Part shown: piece after piece, positions 14,909 through 23,427 of the stretch | Numbering within the stretch: position 1 is the stretch's first letter | Layout of the letters: every line of letters starts with the position of its first letter | NCBI RefSeq assembly: GCF_003938605.1 | Contig: NZ_RHWX01000003.1 | Span: forward strand, 1-64,000 | DNA: 64,000 bases | Direction of reading: 5' to 3' | DNA from: Brevundimonas sp. 357 | Lineage (GTDB): Bacteria > Pseudomonadota > Alphaproteobacteria > Caulobacterales > Caulobacteraceae | Notes under the pieces: model-generated | Told to the model about the DNA's origin: nothing | The model's input: the letters and a program-made list of their open reading frames with translations, nothing else | Databases searched by the model: none | Position numbers and translations under genes: made by a program

Positions 14909-14930
14909 TCCTAATTAGGAAATTTCCTAA
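14909..14930. promoter_or_regulatory. Nested palindromic operator at sdpRI
   Basis: Two perfect palindromes overlap: TCCTAATTAGGA (14909-14920) and TTAGGAAATTTCCTAA (14915-14930). Together they give three half-sites of TTAGGA/TCCTAA. This is the expected binding site of the ArsR-type repressor encoded 9 bp downstream. Confidence 0.75.
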
Positions 14931-15019
14931 ATGCAACCCTTGTTCTTTAAGGGGCGGCTGGCCTTGGCGGCGGGCGCGGCCTATGGCTGAGGTTGTTTCA
15001 GAATTTGCGAGTTGTTCTC

Positions 15020-15778
15020 ATGGAAATCCGCGATCAGATCGTTCTCATCACCGGCGGGGCGCGCGGCGTGGGCGCTGCGGCGGCGCGAGCCTTTGCGGGG
15101 CAGGGCGCGCGGGTGGCGATCAACTGGCGCAGCAGCGGCGAGCGGGCCGAGGCGCTGGCGGCGGAACTGGGCGAGCGCGCCTTCGCCGTTCAGGCTGATG
15201 TGACGGACCGCGCGGCCGTGGACGCCATGGTGGCGAAGGTTCAGGGCCATTTCGGCGGGGCGGTCAGCACTGTGGTCAACAATGCGCTGGACTACAGCTT
15301 CAACGGCGACGCCCGCGCCCAGATGGCGGACATCCCGTGGGAAGATATGGAGCGTCAGTTCGCGACCGTGATCCGCGGCGCCCTGAACGTCATTCAGGCG
15401 ACGGCGCCGGGCATGGGCGCGCAAGGCTTCGGCCGGGTGATCAACATCGGCACCAACCTGTTCCAGAACCCGGTCGTGCCCTATCACGACTACACCGCCG
15501 CCAAGGCCGCCCTGCTCAGCCTGACGCGGACGGCGGCGGGCGATCTGGGGCCGTCGGGGATCACCGTCAACATGATCTCGGGCGGGCTTCTGCGGACGAC
15601 CGACGCCAGCGCCGCGACGCCAGAGGCGGTGTTCGACCTGATCGCCGGCATGACGCCGCTGCGGTCGGTGACGACGCCGGAAGAGTTCGCCGATGCGGCC
15701 CTCTTCTTCGCCTCGCCGTGGAGCCGAGCGGTGACGGGGCAGAATCTGGTGGTCGACGGCGGGCTGGTGCGGGATTAA
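15020..15778 (+). CDS. Short-chain dehydrogenase (FabG-like 3-oxoacyl-ACP reductase)
   Basis: This 252-residue SDR has the NAD(P)-binding motif T-G-G-A-R-G-V-G near residue 13 and Y-T-A-A-K as the catalytic Tyr-Lys pair. The residue 13 positions before the Tyr, normally the catalytic Ser, is Thr. The N-N-A-G motif reads N-N-A-L. It ends with T-G-Q-N-L-V-V-D-G-G as in FabG-type enzymes. The start is ATG 15020. The substrate is unknown. It is followed 38 bp later by another SDR gene and may share its transcript. Confidence 0.88.
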   Translation: MEIRDQIVLITGGARGVGAAAARAFAGQGARVAINWRSSGERAEALAAELGERAFAVQADVTDRAAVDAMVAKVQGHFGGAVSTVVNNALDYSFNGDARAQMADIPWEDMERQFATVIRGALNVIQATAPGMGAQGFGRVINIGTNLFQNPVVPYHDYTAAKAALLSLTRTAAGDLGPSGITVNMISGGLLRTTDASAATPEAVFDLIAGMTPLRSVTTPEEFADAALFFASPWSRAVTGQNLVVDGGLVRD

Positions 15779-15816
15779 GTCGGGCCGACAGTAAAGCCTC
15801 AGCCAGGACGGACATC

Positions 15817-16566
15817 ATGAGCGGCGTCATTCTGATCACCGGAGCCACCTCGGGCATCGGCCGGGCGGCGGCGCGTCGTTTCGCGGGCGCGGGCTGGAAG
15901 GTCATCGCCACCGGCCGCCGTCAGGAGCGTCTGGACGAACTGGTCGCGGAGCTGGGCGCTGACCGGGTTCACGCCGCGCCTTTCGACATGCGGGACGAGG
16001 CCGCTATCGACGCGGCGCTGGACGCCTTGCCCGAAGGCTTCCGCGACATCGACGTGCTGATCAACAACGCCGGTCTGGCGCTGGGCACAGCCACCGCGCA
16101 GGAGGCGGACCTGGCCCAGTGGCGCCAGATGATCGACACCAACATCACCGGCCTGGTGACGCTGACGCATCGCCTGCTGCCGCGCCTGATCGCGCGCAAG
16201 GGGGCGATCCTGAACATCAGTTCGGTGGCGGCGACCTACCCGTACAAGGGCGGCAACGCCTATGGCGGGACCAAGGCCTTCGTGCGCCAGTTCTCGCTGG
16301 GGCTGCGCTCGGACCTGCACGGGACAGGGGTGCGCGTCACCTCCATCGAGCCGGGCATGGCCGAGACGGAGTTCACCCTGGTCCGCACCGGTGGCGACCA
16401 GGCGGCGTCCGACGCCCTCTACGGCGGGGCGGCGCCGATGACCGGCGAGGACATCGCCGAGACGCTGTTCTGGGTCGCGACCCTGCCGGCGCACCTGAAC
16501 ATCAACGCGCTGGAGCTGATGCCGGTCAGCCAGTCGTTCGCGGGCTTCCAGGTGGCGCGCGGCTGA
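15817..16566 (+). CDS. SDR oxidoreductase, YdfG-like
   Basis: This 249-residue classical SDR has T-G-A-T-S-G-I-G at the nucleotide site, N-N-A-G-L-A, I-S-S in the catalytic Ser strand and Y-G-G-T-K for Tyr-Lys. The E-P-G-M-A-E-T-E-F segment and the N-I-N-A-L-E-L-M-P end match YdfG, the NADP-dependent 3-hydroxy acid (serine/malonic semialdehyde) dehydrogenase. The start ATG 15817 follows AGGACG. The physiological substrate is uncertain. Confidence 0.9.
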   Translation: MSGVILITGATSGIGRAAARRFAGAGWKVIATGRRQERLDELVAELGADRVHAAPFDMRDEAAIDAALDALPEGFRDIDVLINNAGLALGTATAQEADLAQWRQMIDTNITGLVTLTHRLLPRLIARKGAILNISSVAATYPYKGGNAYGGTKAFVRQFSLGLRSDLHGTGVRVTSIEPGMAETEFTLVRTGGDQAASDALYGGAAPMTGEDIAETLFWVATLPAHLNINALELMPVSQSFAGFQVARG

Positions 16567-16618
16567 TCCCGACGGGGCCGGTCGCCAATCCGCCCCCTTT
16601 TCTCTATAGGGGCTGGCC

Positions 16619-17629
16619 ATGAGCCAGCATCCGCCCCACCGGTTTTCCGTCGCCCCCATGATGGACTGGACCGACCGCAATTGTCGGGCGTTTCACCGCG
16701 CGCTGAGCACGCGCGCCCTGCTCTATACGGAGATGGTGACGGCCCCGGCGGTGATCCACGGCGACCGCGACCGCCTGCTGGGCTTTGATGCGGTCGAGCA
16801 CCCGGTGGCGCTGCAACTGGGCGGGTCGGACCCGGCGCAGCTGGCCGAGGCGGCGAAGATCGGCGAGGCCTATGGCTATGGCGAGATCAATCTGAACGTC
16901 GGCTGCCCTTCGGATCGGGTGCAGTCGGGCAAGTTCGGCGCCTGCCTGATGCGCGAGCCTGAACTGGTGGCCGACTGCATGGCGGCGATCAAGGAGGCGG
17001 TCAGCGTCCCCGCCACCGTCAAATGCCGCATCGGCGTCGATGATCAGGATCCCGAGGTCAGCCTGTTCGCCACGGTCGACGCCTCGGCCGCCGTCGGCAT
17101 CGGCAGCTTCATCATTCACGCGCGCAAGGCGTGGTTGAAAGGCCTGTCGCCCAAGGAGAACCGCGACGTGCCGCCGCTGGACTATGCGCTGGTGCGGCGG
17201 TTGAAGCGCGAGCGGCCGCATCTGTCCATCAGCATCAACGGCGGCATCGGCGATCTGGATCAGGCCGAGGCGCATCTGAGGGCCGACGACGGCGTGCAAC
17301 TGGACGGCGTCATGCTGGGCCGCGCCGCCTATCATGAGCCCGCCCTGATGGGGCAGGTTGATCGGCGCATCTTCGGCGAGACGACGCCGGACGTGGATGT
17401 GTTCGAGGCGCTTGAGCGTTACCGACCCTACATGGCCGCGCGGCTGGACGAGGGCGCCAATCTGGCGAGCATGACCCGGCACATGCTGGGCCTGATGCAC
17501 GGCCGGGCGGGGGCGCGCGCCTTCCGCCGCATCCTGACGGTCGAGGGCGTGAAGCCCGGCGCGGGGCTGGAGGTCGTCGATCGCGCGGTCGAAGCCGTGC
17601 GCGAGGCCGAGGCGCGCAAGGCGGCGTAG
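16619..17629 (+). CDS. dusA: tRNA-dihydrouridine(20/20a) synthase DusA
   Basis: This FMN enzyme reduces uridines in the tRNA D-loop. The TIM-barrel start A-P-M-M-D-W-T-D-R-N-C-R is at residues 12-23. The catalytic Cys is in N-V-G-C-P-S-D-R-V-Q-S-G-K-F-G-A-C-L, and the FMN-binding I-N-G-G-I-G lies near 205. The H-A-R-K-A-W-L-K-G-L-S-P-K-E-N-R motif is specific to DusA among the Dus families. Its length of 336 is normal. The start ATG is at 16619. Confidence 0.95.
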   Translation: MSQHPPHRFSVAPMMDWTDRNCRAFHRALSTRALLYTEMVTAPAVIHGDRDRLLGFDAVEHPVALQLGGSDPAQLAEAAKIGEAYGYGEINLNVGCPSDRVQSGKFGACLMREPELVADCMAAIKEAVSVPATVKCRIGVDDQDPEVSLFATVDASAAVGIGSFIIHARKAWLKGLSPKENRDVPPLDYALVRRLKRERPHLSISINGGIGDLDQAEAHLRADDGVQLDGVMLGRAAYHEPALMGQVDRRIFGETTPDVDVFEALERYRPYMAARLDEGANLASMTRHMLGLMHGRAGARAFRRILTVEGVKPGAGLEVVDRAVEAVREAEARKAA

Positions 17630-17697
17630 AGCGCTCGCCTCCGCTCATCTCGGCGAAGGGGCTGACGGCGCGACGGCGGGCGGCTAAGCCATGGCTC

Positions 17698-18519
17698 ATG
17701 ACCCTGCCCCTGTCTGAACTCGCCCTGATGCTCGCCGCCCTGGTCGGGGCGGGGGCGGTCGCGGGCGTGATCGGCGGCCTGTTCGGCGTCGGCGGCGGGA
17801 CGGTGCTGGTGCCGGCGCTGTTCTACGCCTTCTCGGTGCTGGGCGTGGGCGGGGAGGGCAATCTGCACGTCGCCATCGGCACCTCGCTGCTGACCATCGT
17901 CGCCACCTCGCTGCGATCGCTGGCGACGCATCGGGCGCACGGGGCGGTGGACGAACAGGTACTGAAGACCTGGACGCCCTGGGTGGCGTTCGGGGGGCTG
18001 ATCGGGGCGGCGGTCGCGGGCTTCACCTCCATGGAGGGGCTGGCGATCGTCTATGGCGTCTGCCTGCTGCTGATCGCGGCGCAGATGGGGCTGCTGCCCG
18101 AGCGATTCACCCTGCGAAAGGATCTGCCGACGGGCTGGGGGCGGCGCGGCGTGGGCACGGGCATCGGCCTGCTGTCGGCCATGATGGGCGTCGGCGGCGG
18201 CAGTTTCGGCGGCATGACCATGACCCTGTGCGGGCGGCCGATCCATCAGGCGGTGGCGACGGCCTCGGGCTTCGGTTTGGCCATCGGGTCTGCGGCGGCC
18301 CTGGGATTCGCGGTGTTCGGCTGGGACGCGCCGGGGCGGCCGCCGCTGTCGCTGGGCTACGTCAATGTGCCGGCGGCGGTGATCATGGGGTTGCTGACGG
18401 CATTGACGGCGCCTTATGGCGCGCGGCTGGCGCATCGGTTGGATCGGAAGATGCTGCGCCGGGCCTTTGCGGTCTATCTGCTGCTGACGGCCCTGTCGGT
18501 GGTGCTGAAGGCGCTGTGA
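17698..18519 (+). CDS. TSUP (TauE/SafE) family permease
   Basis: This 273-residue protein has about eight transmembrane helices and two related halves, each with a glycine-rich loop: G-G-L-F-G-V-G-G-G near residue 26 and M-M-G-V-G-G-G-S-F near 165. That internal duplication is the mark of the TauE/SafE family, which moves sulfite, sulfonates or other small anions across the inner membrane. The substrate is not readable. It stands alone between dusA and the chemoreceptor gene. Confidence 0.9.
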   Translation: MTLPLSELALMLAALVGAGAVAGVIGGLFGVGGGTVLVPALFYAFSVLGVGGEGNLHVAIGTSLLTIVATSLRSLATHRAHGAVDEQVLKTWTPWVAFGGLIGAAVAGFTSMEGLAIVYGVCLLLIAAQMGLLPERFTLRKDLPTGWGRRGVGTGIGLLSAMMGVGGGSFGGMTMTLCGRPIHQAVATASGFGLAIGSAAALGFAVFGWDAPGRPPLSLGYVNVPAAVIMGLLTALTAPYGARLAHRLDRKMLRRAFAVYLLLTALSVVLKAL

Positions 18520-18618
18520 GCGCGATTAAGTAGATGCCCGCAGGCGGGCGCTAACACTTTGTCGAACAAGCGCGGGCTAGGGAGCGAGGCTGAACCTCCC
18601 TCCCCGAGCCTTGAAGTC

Positions 18619-20442
18619 ATGTTGCAGAACCTGTCGGTCCCCAAGAAGCTGATCTTGTCTTTCATGGCGGTGATCGCGGCGTGCGGGGCGGCGACCCTGA
18701 TCGTCCTGTGGTGCGTGGCGTCCTTGCAGCGCGCCGATGCGGCGGACACGGCCTCGCGCGAGGTGATGAAGGCGTCGGACCGCCTGATGGCCGCCGCCGT
18801 CGAGCAGCAGAACGCCATGCGCGGCTATGTCGCCAGCCGCGACCCCGGCTTCATCGAAGCCTTCAATCAGGGCGGCGCGGACGTGAAGTCGCGGATGGCG
18901 GACCTGGCCGCGTCGGATGTCGACGGGGCCTACGCCGCCGAGCAGACGGCGCTGATCGCCGCCACCGCTGAATTCGAGAAGAGCGCCCAGGGGGTCATGG
19001 CCCTGGCCCGCGAGCCTGCGACGCATGAAGCCGCCCTGGCTCAACTGGCCTCTGCCGCGCGCCTGTCGGACATTCGACAGGCGGTGGGTTCGATCCAGAA
19101 GCAGGAAGTCGTGCTGGCCGAGGAGCGGGCCAAGGCCAAGGCCTTCGCCTTCACCGAGGCCTATGTCGCCTTCGCCGTAGGCGGGGTTCTGGCGCTGGGC
19201 ATCGCCGTGGGCGCGGCCCTGTGGCTGATCGGGGCGCTGAGCCGTCCGGTCGAGGCCATGACCCGCGCCATGGGGCGTCTGGCGGGCGGCGATCTGAATG
19301 TGGCCATCCCCGCGATCGGCCGCCGCGACGAGATCGGCCGTATGGCCGACGCCGTCCTGACCTTCAAGCAGAACGCCGAGGAAAAGGTGCGTCTGGAGGC
19401 CGAGGCCGAGGCCGCGCGCCACGCCGCCGAAGCCGAACGCCAGGCCCAGGCCGAGCGCGACGCCGAGGCCGCCCGCCAGCAGGCCCGCGTGGTCGAGGGG
19501 GTGGCCAAGGGTCTGGACCGGCTGTCGCACGGCCAACTGGCCTTCCGCCTCAACGATCCGTTCGCGCCTGAGTATGAGGGGCTGCGCACCGACTTCAACG
19601 CGGCGATGGACAAGCTGCAGGGCGTGATGCGGGTGATCGTCGAGCGCGCCGCCGCCATCGGCGCCAGCGCCCGTGAGATTTCACAGGCGTCCGACGATCT
19701 GTCGCGCCGCACCGAACAGCAGGCCGCCAGCCTGGAAGAAACCGCCGCCGCCCTGGAGCAGATCACGGCCACCGTGGCCCGTTCGGCCGAGGGCGCGACG
19801 GAGGCGGGCGGCGTGGTGCGCGGCGCCCAGTCCGAGGCGGTGGACGGTCAGGCCGTGGTCGGCCGCGCCATCGCCGCCATGGGCGAGATCGAACGCTCTT
19901 CGTCCGAGATCGGCGCCATCATCGGGGTGATCGACGAGATCGCCTTCCAGACCAACCTGCTGGCGTTGAACGCGGGCGTCGAGGCGGCGCGCGCGGGCGA
20001 CGCCGGTCGCGGCTTCGCCGTGGTGGCTTCGGAAGTGCGGGCGCTGGCGCAGCGCTCGGCCTCGGCGGCCAAGGAGATCAAGACCCTGATCACCGAGTCG
20101 GGCCGTCAGGTCGGCGCGGGCGTGGCCCTGGTCGGCGACACCGGCCATGCGCTGGAGCGGATCGCCGGTCAGATTCAGCGCCTGACCGTCATCGCCGAAG
20201 AGATTGCCGCCTCTTCGCACGAACAGTCCAGCGGCCTGCAGCAGGTCAACATCGCCGTGAACCAGATGGATCAGGTGACGCAGCAGAATGCGGCCATGGT
20301 TGAGGAATCGACCGCCGCCAGCCACGCCCTGGCCTCCGACGCGATCGAGCTGGATCGCATGATGGGTCAGTTCGCCTTGGACGATGTGCGCGACCTGGAC
20401 GCGCGCGGACGGATGGACGCCCTGGCGCGGGCCGTGGCTTAA
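18619..20442 (+). CDS. Membrane methyl-accepting chemotaxis protein
   Basis: This 607-residue chemoreceptor begins [13 protein letters not shown]1 is at about 11-33, a periplasmic helical domain (CHASE3-like, with R-G-Y-V-A-S-R-D) at 34-175, TM2 at about 180-203 and HAMP near 205-260. A second HAMP-like coiled segment precedes the MCP signalling domain (about 355-590), with its hairpin tip near 438. I take ATG 18619; a TTG at 18559 would add 20 unlikely residues. It has no C-terminal CheR pentapeptide, unlike the receptor at 6586. Ligand unknown. Confidence 0.93.
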   Translation: MLQNLSVPKKLILSFMAVIAACGAATLIVLWCVASLQRADAADTASREVMKASDRLMAAAVEQQNAMRGYVASRDPGFIEAFNQGGADVKSRMADLAASDVDGAYAAEQTALIAATAEFEKSAQGVMALAREPATHEAALAQLASAARLSDIRQAVGSIQKQEVVLAEERAKAKAFAFTEAYVAFAVGGVLALGIAVGAALWLIGALSRPVEAMTRAMGRLAGGDLNVAIPAIGRRDEIGRMADAVLTFKQNAEEKVRLEAEAEAARHAAEAERQAQAERDAEAARQQARVVEGVAKGLDRLSHGQLAFRLNDPFAPEYEGLRTDFNAAMDKLQGVMRVIVERAAAIGASAREISQASDDLSRRTEQQAASLEETAAALEQITATVARSAEGATEAGGVVRGAQSEAVDGQAVVGRAIAAMGEIERSSSEIGAIIGVIDEIAFQTNLLALNAGVEAARAGDAGRGFAVVASEVRALAQRSASAAKEIKTLITESGRQVGAGVALVGDTGHALERIAGQIQRLTVIAEEIAASSHEQSSGLQQVNIAVNQMDQVTQQNAAMVEESTAASHALASDAIELDRMMGQFALDDVRDLDARGRMDALARAVA

Positions 20443-20452
20443 GCGTCAAATT

Positions 20453-20476
20453 CTCCCTCCCATGAAGGGGAGGGAG
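20453..20476. terminator. Hairpin between convergent genes
   Basis: CTCCCTCC (20453-20460) pairs with GGAGGGAG (20469-20476) between the convergent chemoreceptor and metB stop codons. There is no T-run. It is a variant of the hairpin family seen at 3523-3545 and 51540-51558. Confidence 0.5.
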
Positions 20477-20495
20477 ACGCGCGCGCTTTCCGCGC

Positions 20496-21674
20496 TTACG
20501 CCGCCGCCTTCAGCGTCACCGCGTCCAGGGCTTGGGTCAGGTCGGCCAGGATGTCGTCCTGATGCTCCAGCCCGACCGACAGGCGCAGCAGGCCGTCGGT
20601 GATGCCGGCCGTCACGCGGGCCTCGGGCGTCATGGCGGCGTGGGTCATGGTGGCCGGGTGGGCGACCAGGCTTTCGACCCCGCCCAGGGATTCCGCCAGG
20701 GTGAAGACCTCCAGCCGTTCGATCACCTGGCGCACCGCGTCGGTCCCGCCGTTCAGTTCGAAGCTGAGCATGGCGCCCGGCCCCGACTGTTGCCGCGCCG
20801 CCAGGTCGTGGCCGGGATGGCTGGTCAGGCCCGGATAGTGGACGGCTTTGACCGCCGGGTGCAGCTCCAGCACCGCCGCGACCAGGCCGGCCGTCGCCTG
20901 CTGGCGCTCGATGCGGGTGAACAGGGTCCGCAGGCCGCGCAGGGTCTGATAGGCGTCGAACGGCGAGCCGGTGACGCCCAGGCAGTTGGCCCACCAGGCC
21001 AGCTTTTCATGATCGGCCGGATCGGCCGCGACCACGGCGCCGCCGACCACGTCGGAATGGCCGTTGATGTATTTGGTGGTCGAGTGGACCACGATGTCGG
21101 CGCCCAGCTCCAACGGCCGTTGCAGGGCCGGCGACAGGAAGGTGTTGTCGCACACCACCTTGGCCCCCACGGCATGGGCGCGGCGACAGACGTCAGCGAT
21201 GTCGGTGACGCGCAGCAGGGGGTTGGACGGGGTCTCGACCAGCACCAGCTTGCACCCGTCGGCCAGGGCGGCGTCCAGGGCGGGGCCGTCGTTCTGATCG
21301 ACGAAGGCGACGCGGAAGTGACCCTTCTTGGCGCGGGCGCACAGCAGACGGTGCGTACCGCCGTAACAGTCATGCGGCGCGATCAACAGGTCGTCCGGCT
21401 CCAGCAGGCTGAGCGGCAGGTCGACCGCGGCCATGCCGGTGGCGGTGATGACGGCGCCGGCGCCGCCTTCCAGCTCGGCCAGGGTCTCGGCCAGGACGTC
21501 GCGGGTCGGATTGCCCGAGCGCGAATAGTCGTATTTGCGCGGCTGGCCGAAGGCGGCGAAGGAATAGTTGGACGACAGATACAGCGCCGGCATGACCGCG
21601 CCGTGGGCCGTGTCCGTATCGACGCCCGAGCGGGCGGCGATGGTGCGGGGATCGGCGTGACGGGCGCGGCTCAT
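20496..21674 (-). CDS. metB: Cystathionine gamma-synthase / O-acylhomoserine sulfhydrylase-type PLP enzyme
   Basis: This 392-residue enzyme of the Cys/Met metabolism PLP family has the PLP lysine at Lys201 in S-T-T-K-Y-I-N-G-H-S-D. It has Y-S-R-S-G-N-P-T near residue 50 and E-T-P-S-N-P near 147, also in the cofactor site. It would join an O-acyl-homoserine with cysteine (MetB) or sulfide (MetZ). The start ATG overlaps the metX stop (21671-21674), so both are made from one mRNA controlled by the SAM riboswitch. MetB and MetZ activity cannot be told apart from sequence alone. Confidence 0.9.
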   Translation of the reverse strand: MSRARHADPRTIAARSGVDTDTAHGAVMPALYLSSNYSFAAFGQPRKYDYSRSGNPTRDVLAETLAELEGGAGAVITATGMAAVDLPLSLLEPDDLLIAPHDCYGGTHRLLCARAKKGHFRVAFVDQNDGPALDAALADGCKLVLVETPSNPLLRVTDIADVCRRAHAVGAKVVCDNTFLSPALQRPLELGADIVVHSTTKYINGHSDVVGGAVVAADPADHEKLAWWANCLGVTGSPFDAYQTLRGLRTLFTRIERQQATAGLVAAVLELHPAVKAVHYPGLTSHPGHDLAARQQSGPGAMLSFELNGGTDAVRQVIERLEVFTLAESLGGVESLVAHPATMTHAAMTPEARVTAGITDGLLRLSVGLEHQDDILADLTQALDAVTLKAAA

Positions 21675-22792
21675 TGGTCGATGTCCTTCAGTACGGAGGT
21701 GAGGATGTCGGCGACCAGCCTGTCTTCCTTCAGGAAGGCGTCGTGGCCGTAGACGGAGGGGTGTTGTTCAAAGCGCCAGAGGTTGGGCAGACGATCGGCC
21801 AGCTCTCTCATGTCGTCGATGGGGCAGAGGCGGTCGGTGGTGAAGCCGACCAGGGTGACGGGGGCGCTGATCGCCTCGGGCTCGACGCGATGGCGGTCGA
21901 TGGAGTCCGACAGGGTCAGCCAGCGCGAAGGCGTGGTGCGGTCGCGATAGGCCCGGCCGCGCGCCTGCAGATAGTCGCACACCGGATAGGCCTGGCCCGC
22001 GTGGCTGGGAGCCTCGGAATCGAAGCGGTCGCCGAACTCTTCCTGGGTGCGGTAGGTGGTCATGGCCAGTTCGCGCGCCAGACCGACGGCCTGATCGATG
22101 CGGCCGGTCTCAAGACCCAGTTGCAGGATGCGGCGCTGGATGCCGCGCCAGGCCGTGGCCAGCGGATGCGGGCGATGGGCGGCGGAAACCACCACCAGCT
22201 GCTCGGCCCAGTCGGGGAACAACTCGCCGAAGGCCAGGGCGATCATGCCGCCGTAGGAACAGCCGATGAAGGCGGCGACCTTGTCCACGCCCAGATGGTC
22301 CAGCAGCAGGGCCAGAAGCCGCGCCTGATCCTGGGTCGTGATGGTCAGCGGGGTCTTGGCGTCCTTGACGCCTTCGCCGAATTCAGGCGCGAAATCAAAG
22401 GCCAGGACGCGGAAGCGGGTCAGGTCGATCGGGGCGCGCACGCCGACGGCGCCGGACCACCAGCCCAGCCCCTTCGTCTCGGTGCGGTGGACGTAACGGT
22501 CGGCGGAAATGCCGCCTGCGACCACGATCAGGGGGGCGTTAGCCTTGCCGTGCAGGCGGCCGAGGACCCGCTTCTGGGTCAGGGTTCCGCCGAAATCCAG
22601 TTCGAAGCCGTCGGGGATCGCAACCTCGACGTCATGGGCGCCGTCGCGCTGAAGCAGTTCCGACGGACGGCGCGCGGCCTTCACGCCGATCTGGGCGCCG
22701 CCCTTGGGCGCAGGCGCAGCGGCGGAGGCCTTACAGGAAGGCTCTTCGGTGGTTTCGGTGGAAATCAGGGCCAGGGTCATCGCATCACTCAA
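21671..22792 (-). CDS. metX: Homoserine O-acyltransferase MetX
   Basis: This alpha/beta-hydrolase-fold acyltransferase activates homoserine for methionine synthesis. The nucleophile is Ser179 in G-C-S-Y-G-G-M. Late G-F-T-T-D-R-L-C-P and S-V-Y-G-H-D-A-F-L-K-E segments carry the catalytic Asp and His. The first 35 residues are a variable, low-complexity leader. Related MetX-type enzymes use acetyl-CoA or succinyl-CoA, and I cannot decide which here. It heads the metX-metB operon, 60 bp downstream of the riboswitch aptamer. Confidence 0.92.
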   Translation of the reverse strand: MSDAMTLALISTETTEEPSCKASAAAPAPKGGAQIGVKAARRPSELLQRDGAHDVEVAIPDGFELDFGGTLTQKRVLGRLHGKANAPLIVVAGGISADRYVHRTETKGLGWWSGAVGVRAPIDLTRFRVLAFDFAPEFGEGVKDAKTPLTITTQDQARLLALLLDHLGVDKVAAFIGCSYGGMIALAFGELFPDWAEQLVVVSAAHRPHPLATAWRGIQRRILQLGLETGRIDQAVGLARELAMTTYRTQEEFGDRFDSEAPSHAGQAYPVCDYLQARGRAYRDRTTPSRWLTLSDSIDRHRVEPEAISAPVTLVGFTTDRLCPIDDMRELADRLPNLWRFEQHPSVYGHDAFLKEDRLVADILTSVLKDIDQ

Positions 22793-22852
22793 AGGTTCGG
22801 CTCACCGGCGAAACCCATGCGTGACAGACCTGTGGCGCGCCGCCTTATCGAC

Positions 22853-22986
22853 GCTCCACCCATCTCTCGCGGTCCTTTCAGGCAAGCCCGAAGAACCCCG
22901 CAGGAGTTGGCACCGTTTCGGGCGGAACCCGATGGTTGCCCCGGCGTCAAAGGGCCTAATCCCTCAGCCGGTCTTGATGAGTGAGC
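22853..22986 (-). promoter_or_regulatory. SAM riboswitch (S-box / SAM-I type) upstream of metX
   Basis: On the minus strand the aptamer core has the S-box hallmarks in order: CTCATCAAGA, GAGGGA, GGCCC, TGA, GCCGG and GCAACC. The conserved core is at 22934-22965. The P1 helix closes between GCTCAC-TCATC (5' end at 22986) and GATG-GGTGGAGC (3' end at 22853). S-boxes bind S-adenosylmethionine and shut off methionine genes. The 60 bp to the start codon include a weaker hairpin (about GGTTTCGCC...GAACC) but no T-run, so control of translation initiation is likelier than termination. Confidence 0.9.
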
Positions 22987-23193
22987 TTACGGTGCGGTTG
23001 CGAAGAGCGCCGGTCAAGCGAAAAATTTCACCCCATTTTTGCGCATGTGGTTCATGTGAGTGGCGAAAACGGCGTCCTGAGACGATGTTGCGAAAAATTC
23101 TTTCGAGACGGGGTTGACGCGGCGCGGCGCCCTGGCTCACCCTAAGGCACGATTTTCAACCGGACGCCGCCTGTGCCTTACCGCCTCGCCAGC

Positions 23194-23295
23194 ATGAAGA
23201 CGACCGCGATCGCCGCCTCGGCGACGGGCCTCTTCGCGTCCATGATTACGACCACCGGTACCACCACCATGCCCTTGCGGGCGGGGACCGGATGA
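23194..23295 (+). CDS. thrL: Threonine attenuator leader peptide
   Basis: A 33-residue frame starts at ATG 23194 and contains 10 threonines, clustered as M-I-T-T-T-G-T-T-T-M at residues 17-26. It ends at TGA 23293, 40 bp before a strong terminator and 132 bp before the homoserine dehydrogenase gene. This is the classical layout of a transcription attenuator: scarce Thr-tRNA stalls the ribosome at the Thr run, freeing CGGGCGGG (23278-23285) to pair with CCCGCCCG (23335-23342) and so break the terminator. A TTGACG (23114-23119) could be the -35 of its promoter. The sequence does not resemble the enteric thrL, so the architecture evolved separately or diverged far. Confidence 0.85.
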   Translation: MKTTAIAASATGLFASMITTTGTTTMPLRAGTG

Positions 23296-23334
23296 TGCGC
23301 GCCGTCTAGGCGAGAAAACGCAGAAAACCGATCA

Positions 23335-23362
23335 CCCGCCCGGACCCCCGGGCGGGTTTTTT
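23335..23362 (+). terminator. Attenuator terminator before the homoserine dehydrogenase gene
   Basis: Perfect nine-base stem CCCGCCCGG (23335-23343) with CCGGGCGGG (23348-23356), loop of four, followed by six T. It lies between the threonine-rich leader peptide and the structural gene. The 5' arm is also complementary to 23278-23285 near the leader's end, which gives the alternative antiterminator. Confidence 0.88.
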
Positions 23363-23427
23363 ATTGGCCCGAACCCACCTCCGACCTCTCCCGAAATCCT
23401 CCCAGATCCAGCCTTCAGGAAACGCCC

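Noticed and set aside
18559-18618. Upstream TTG start of the membrane chemoreceptor
   Set aside because: It would place 20 polar residues before the usual M-L-x-N-L-S-V-P-K-K start of such receptors.
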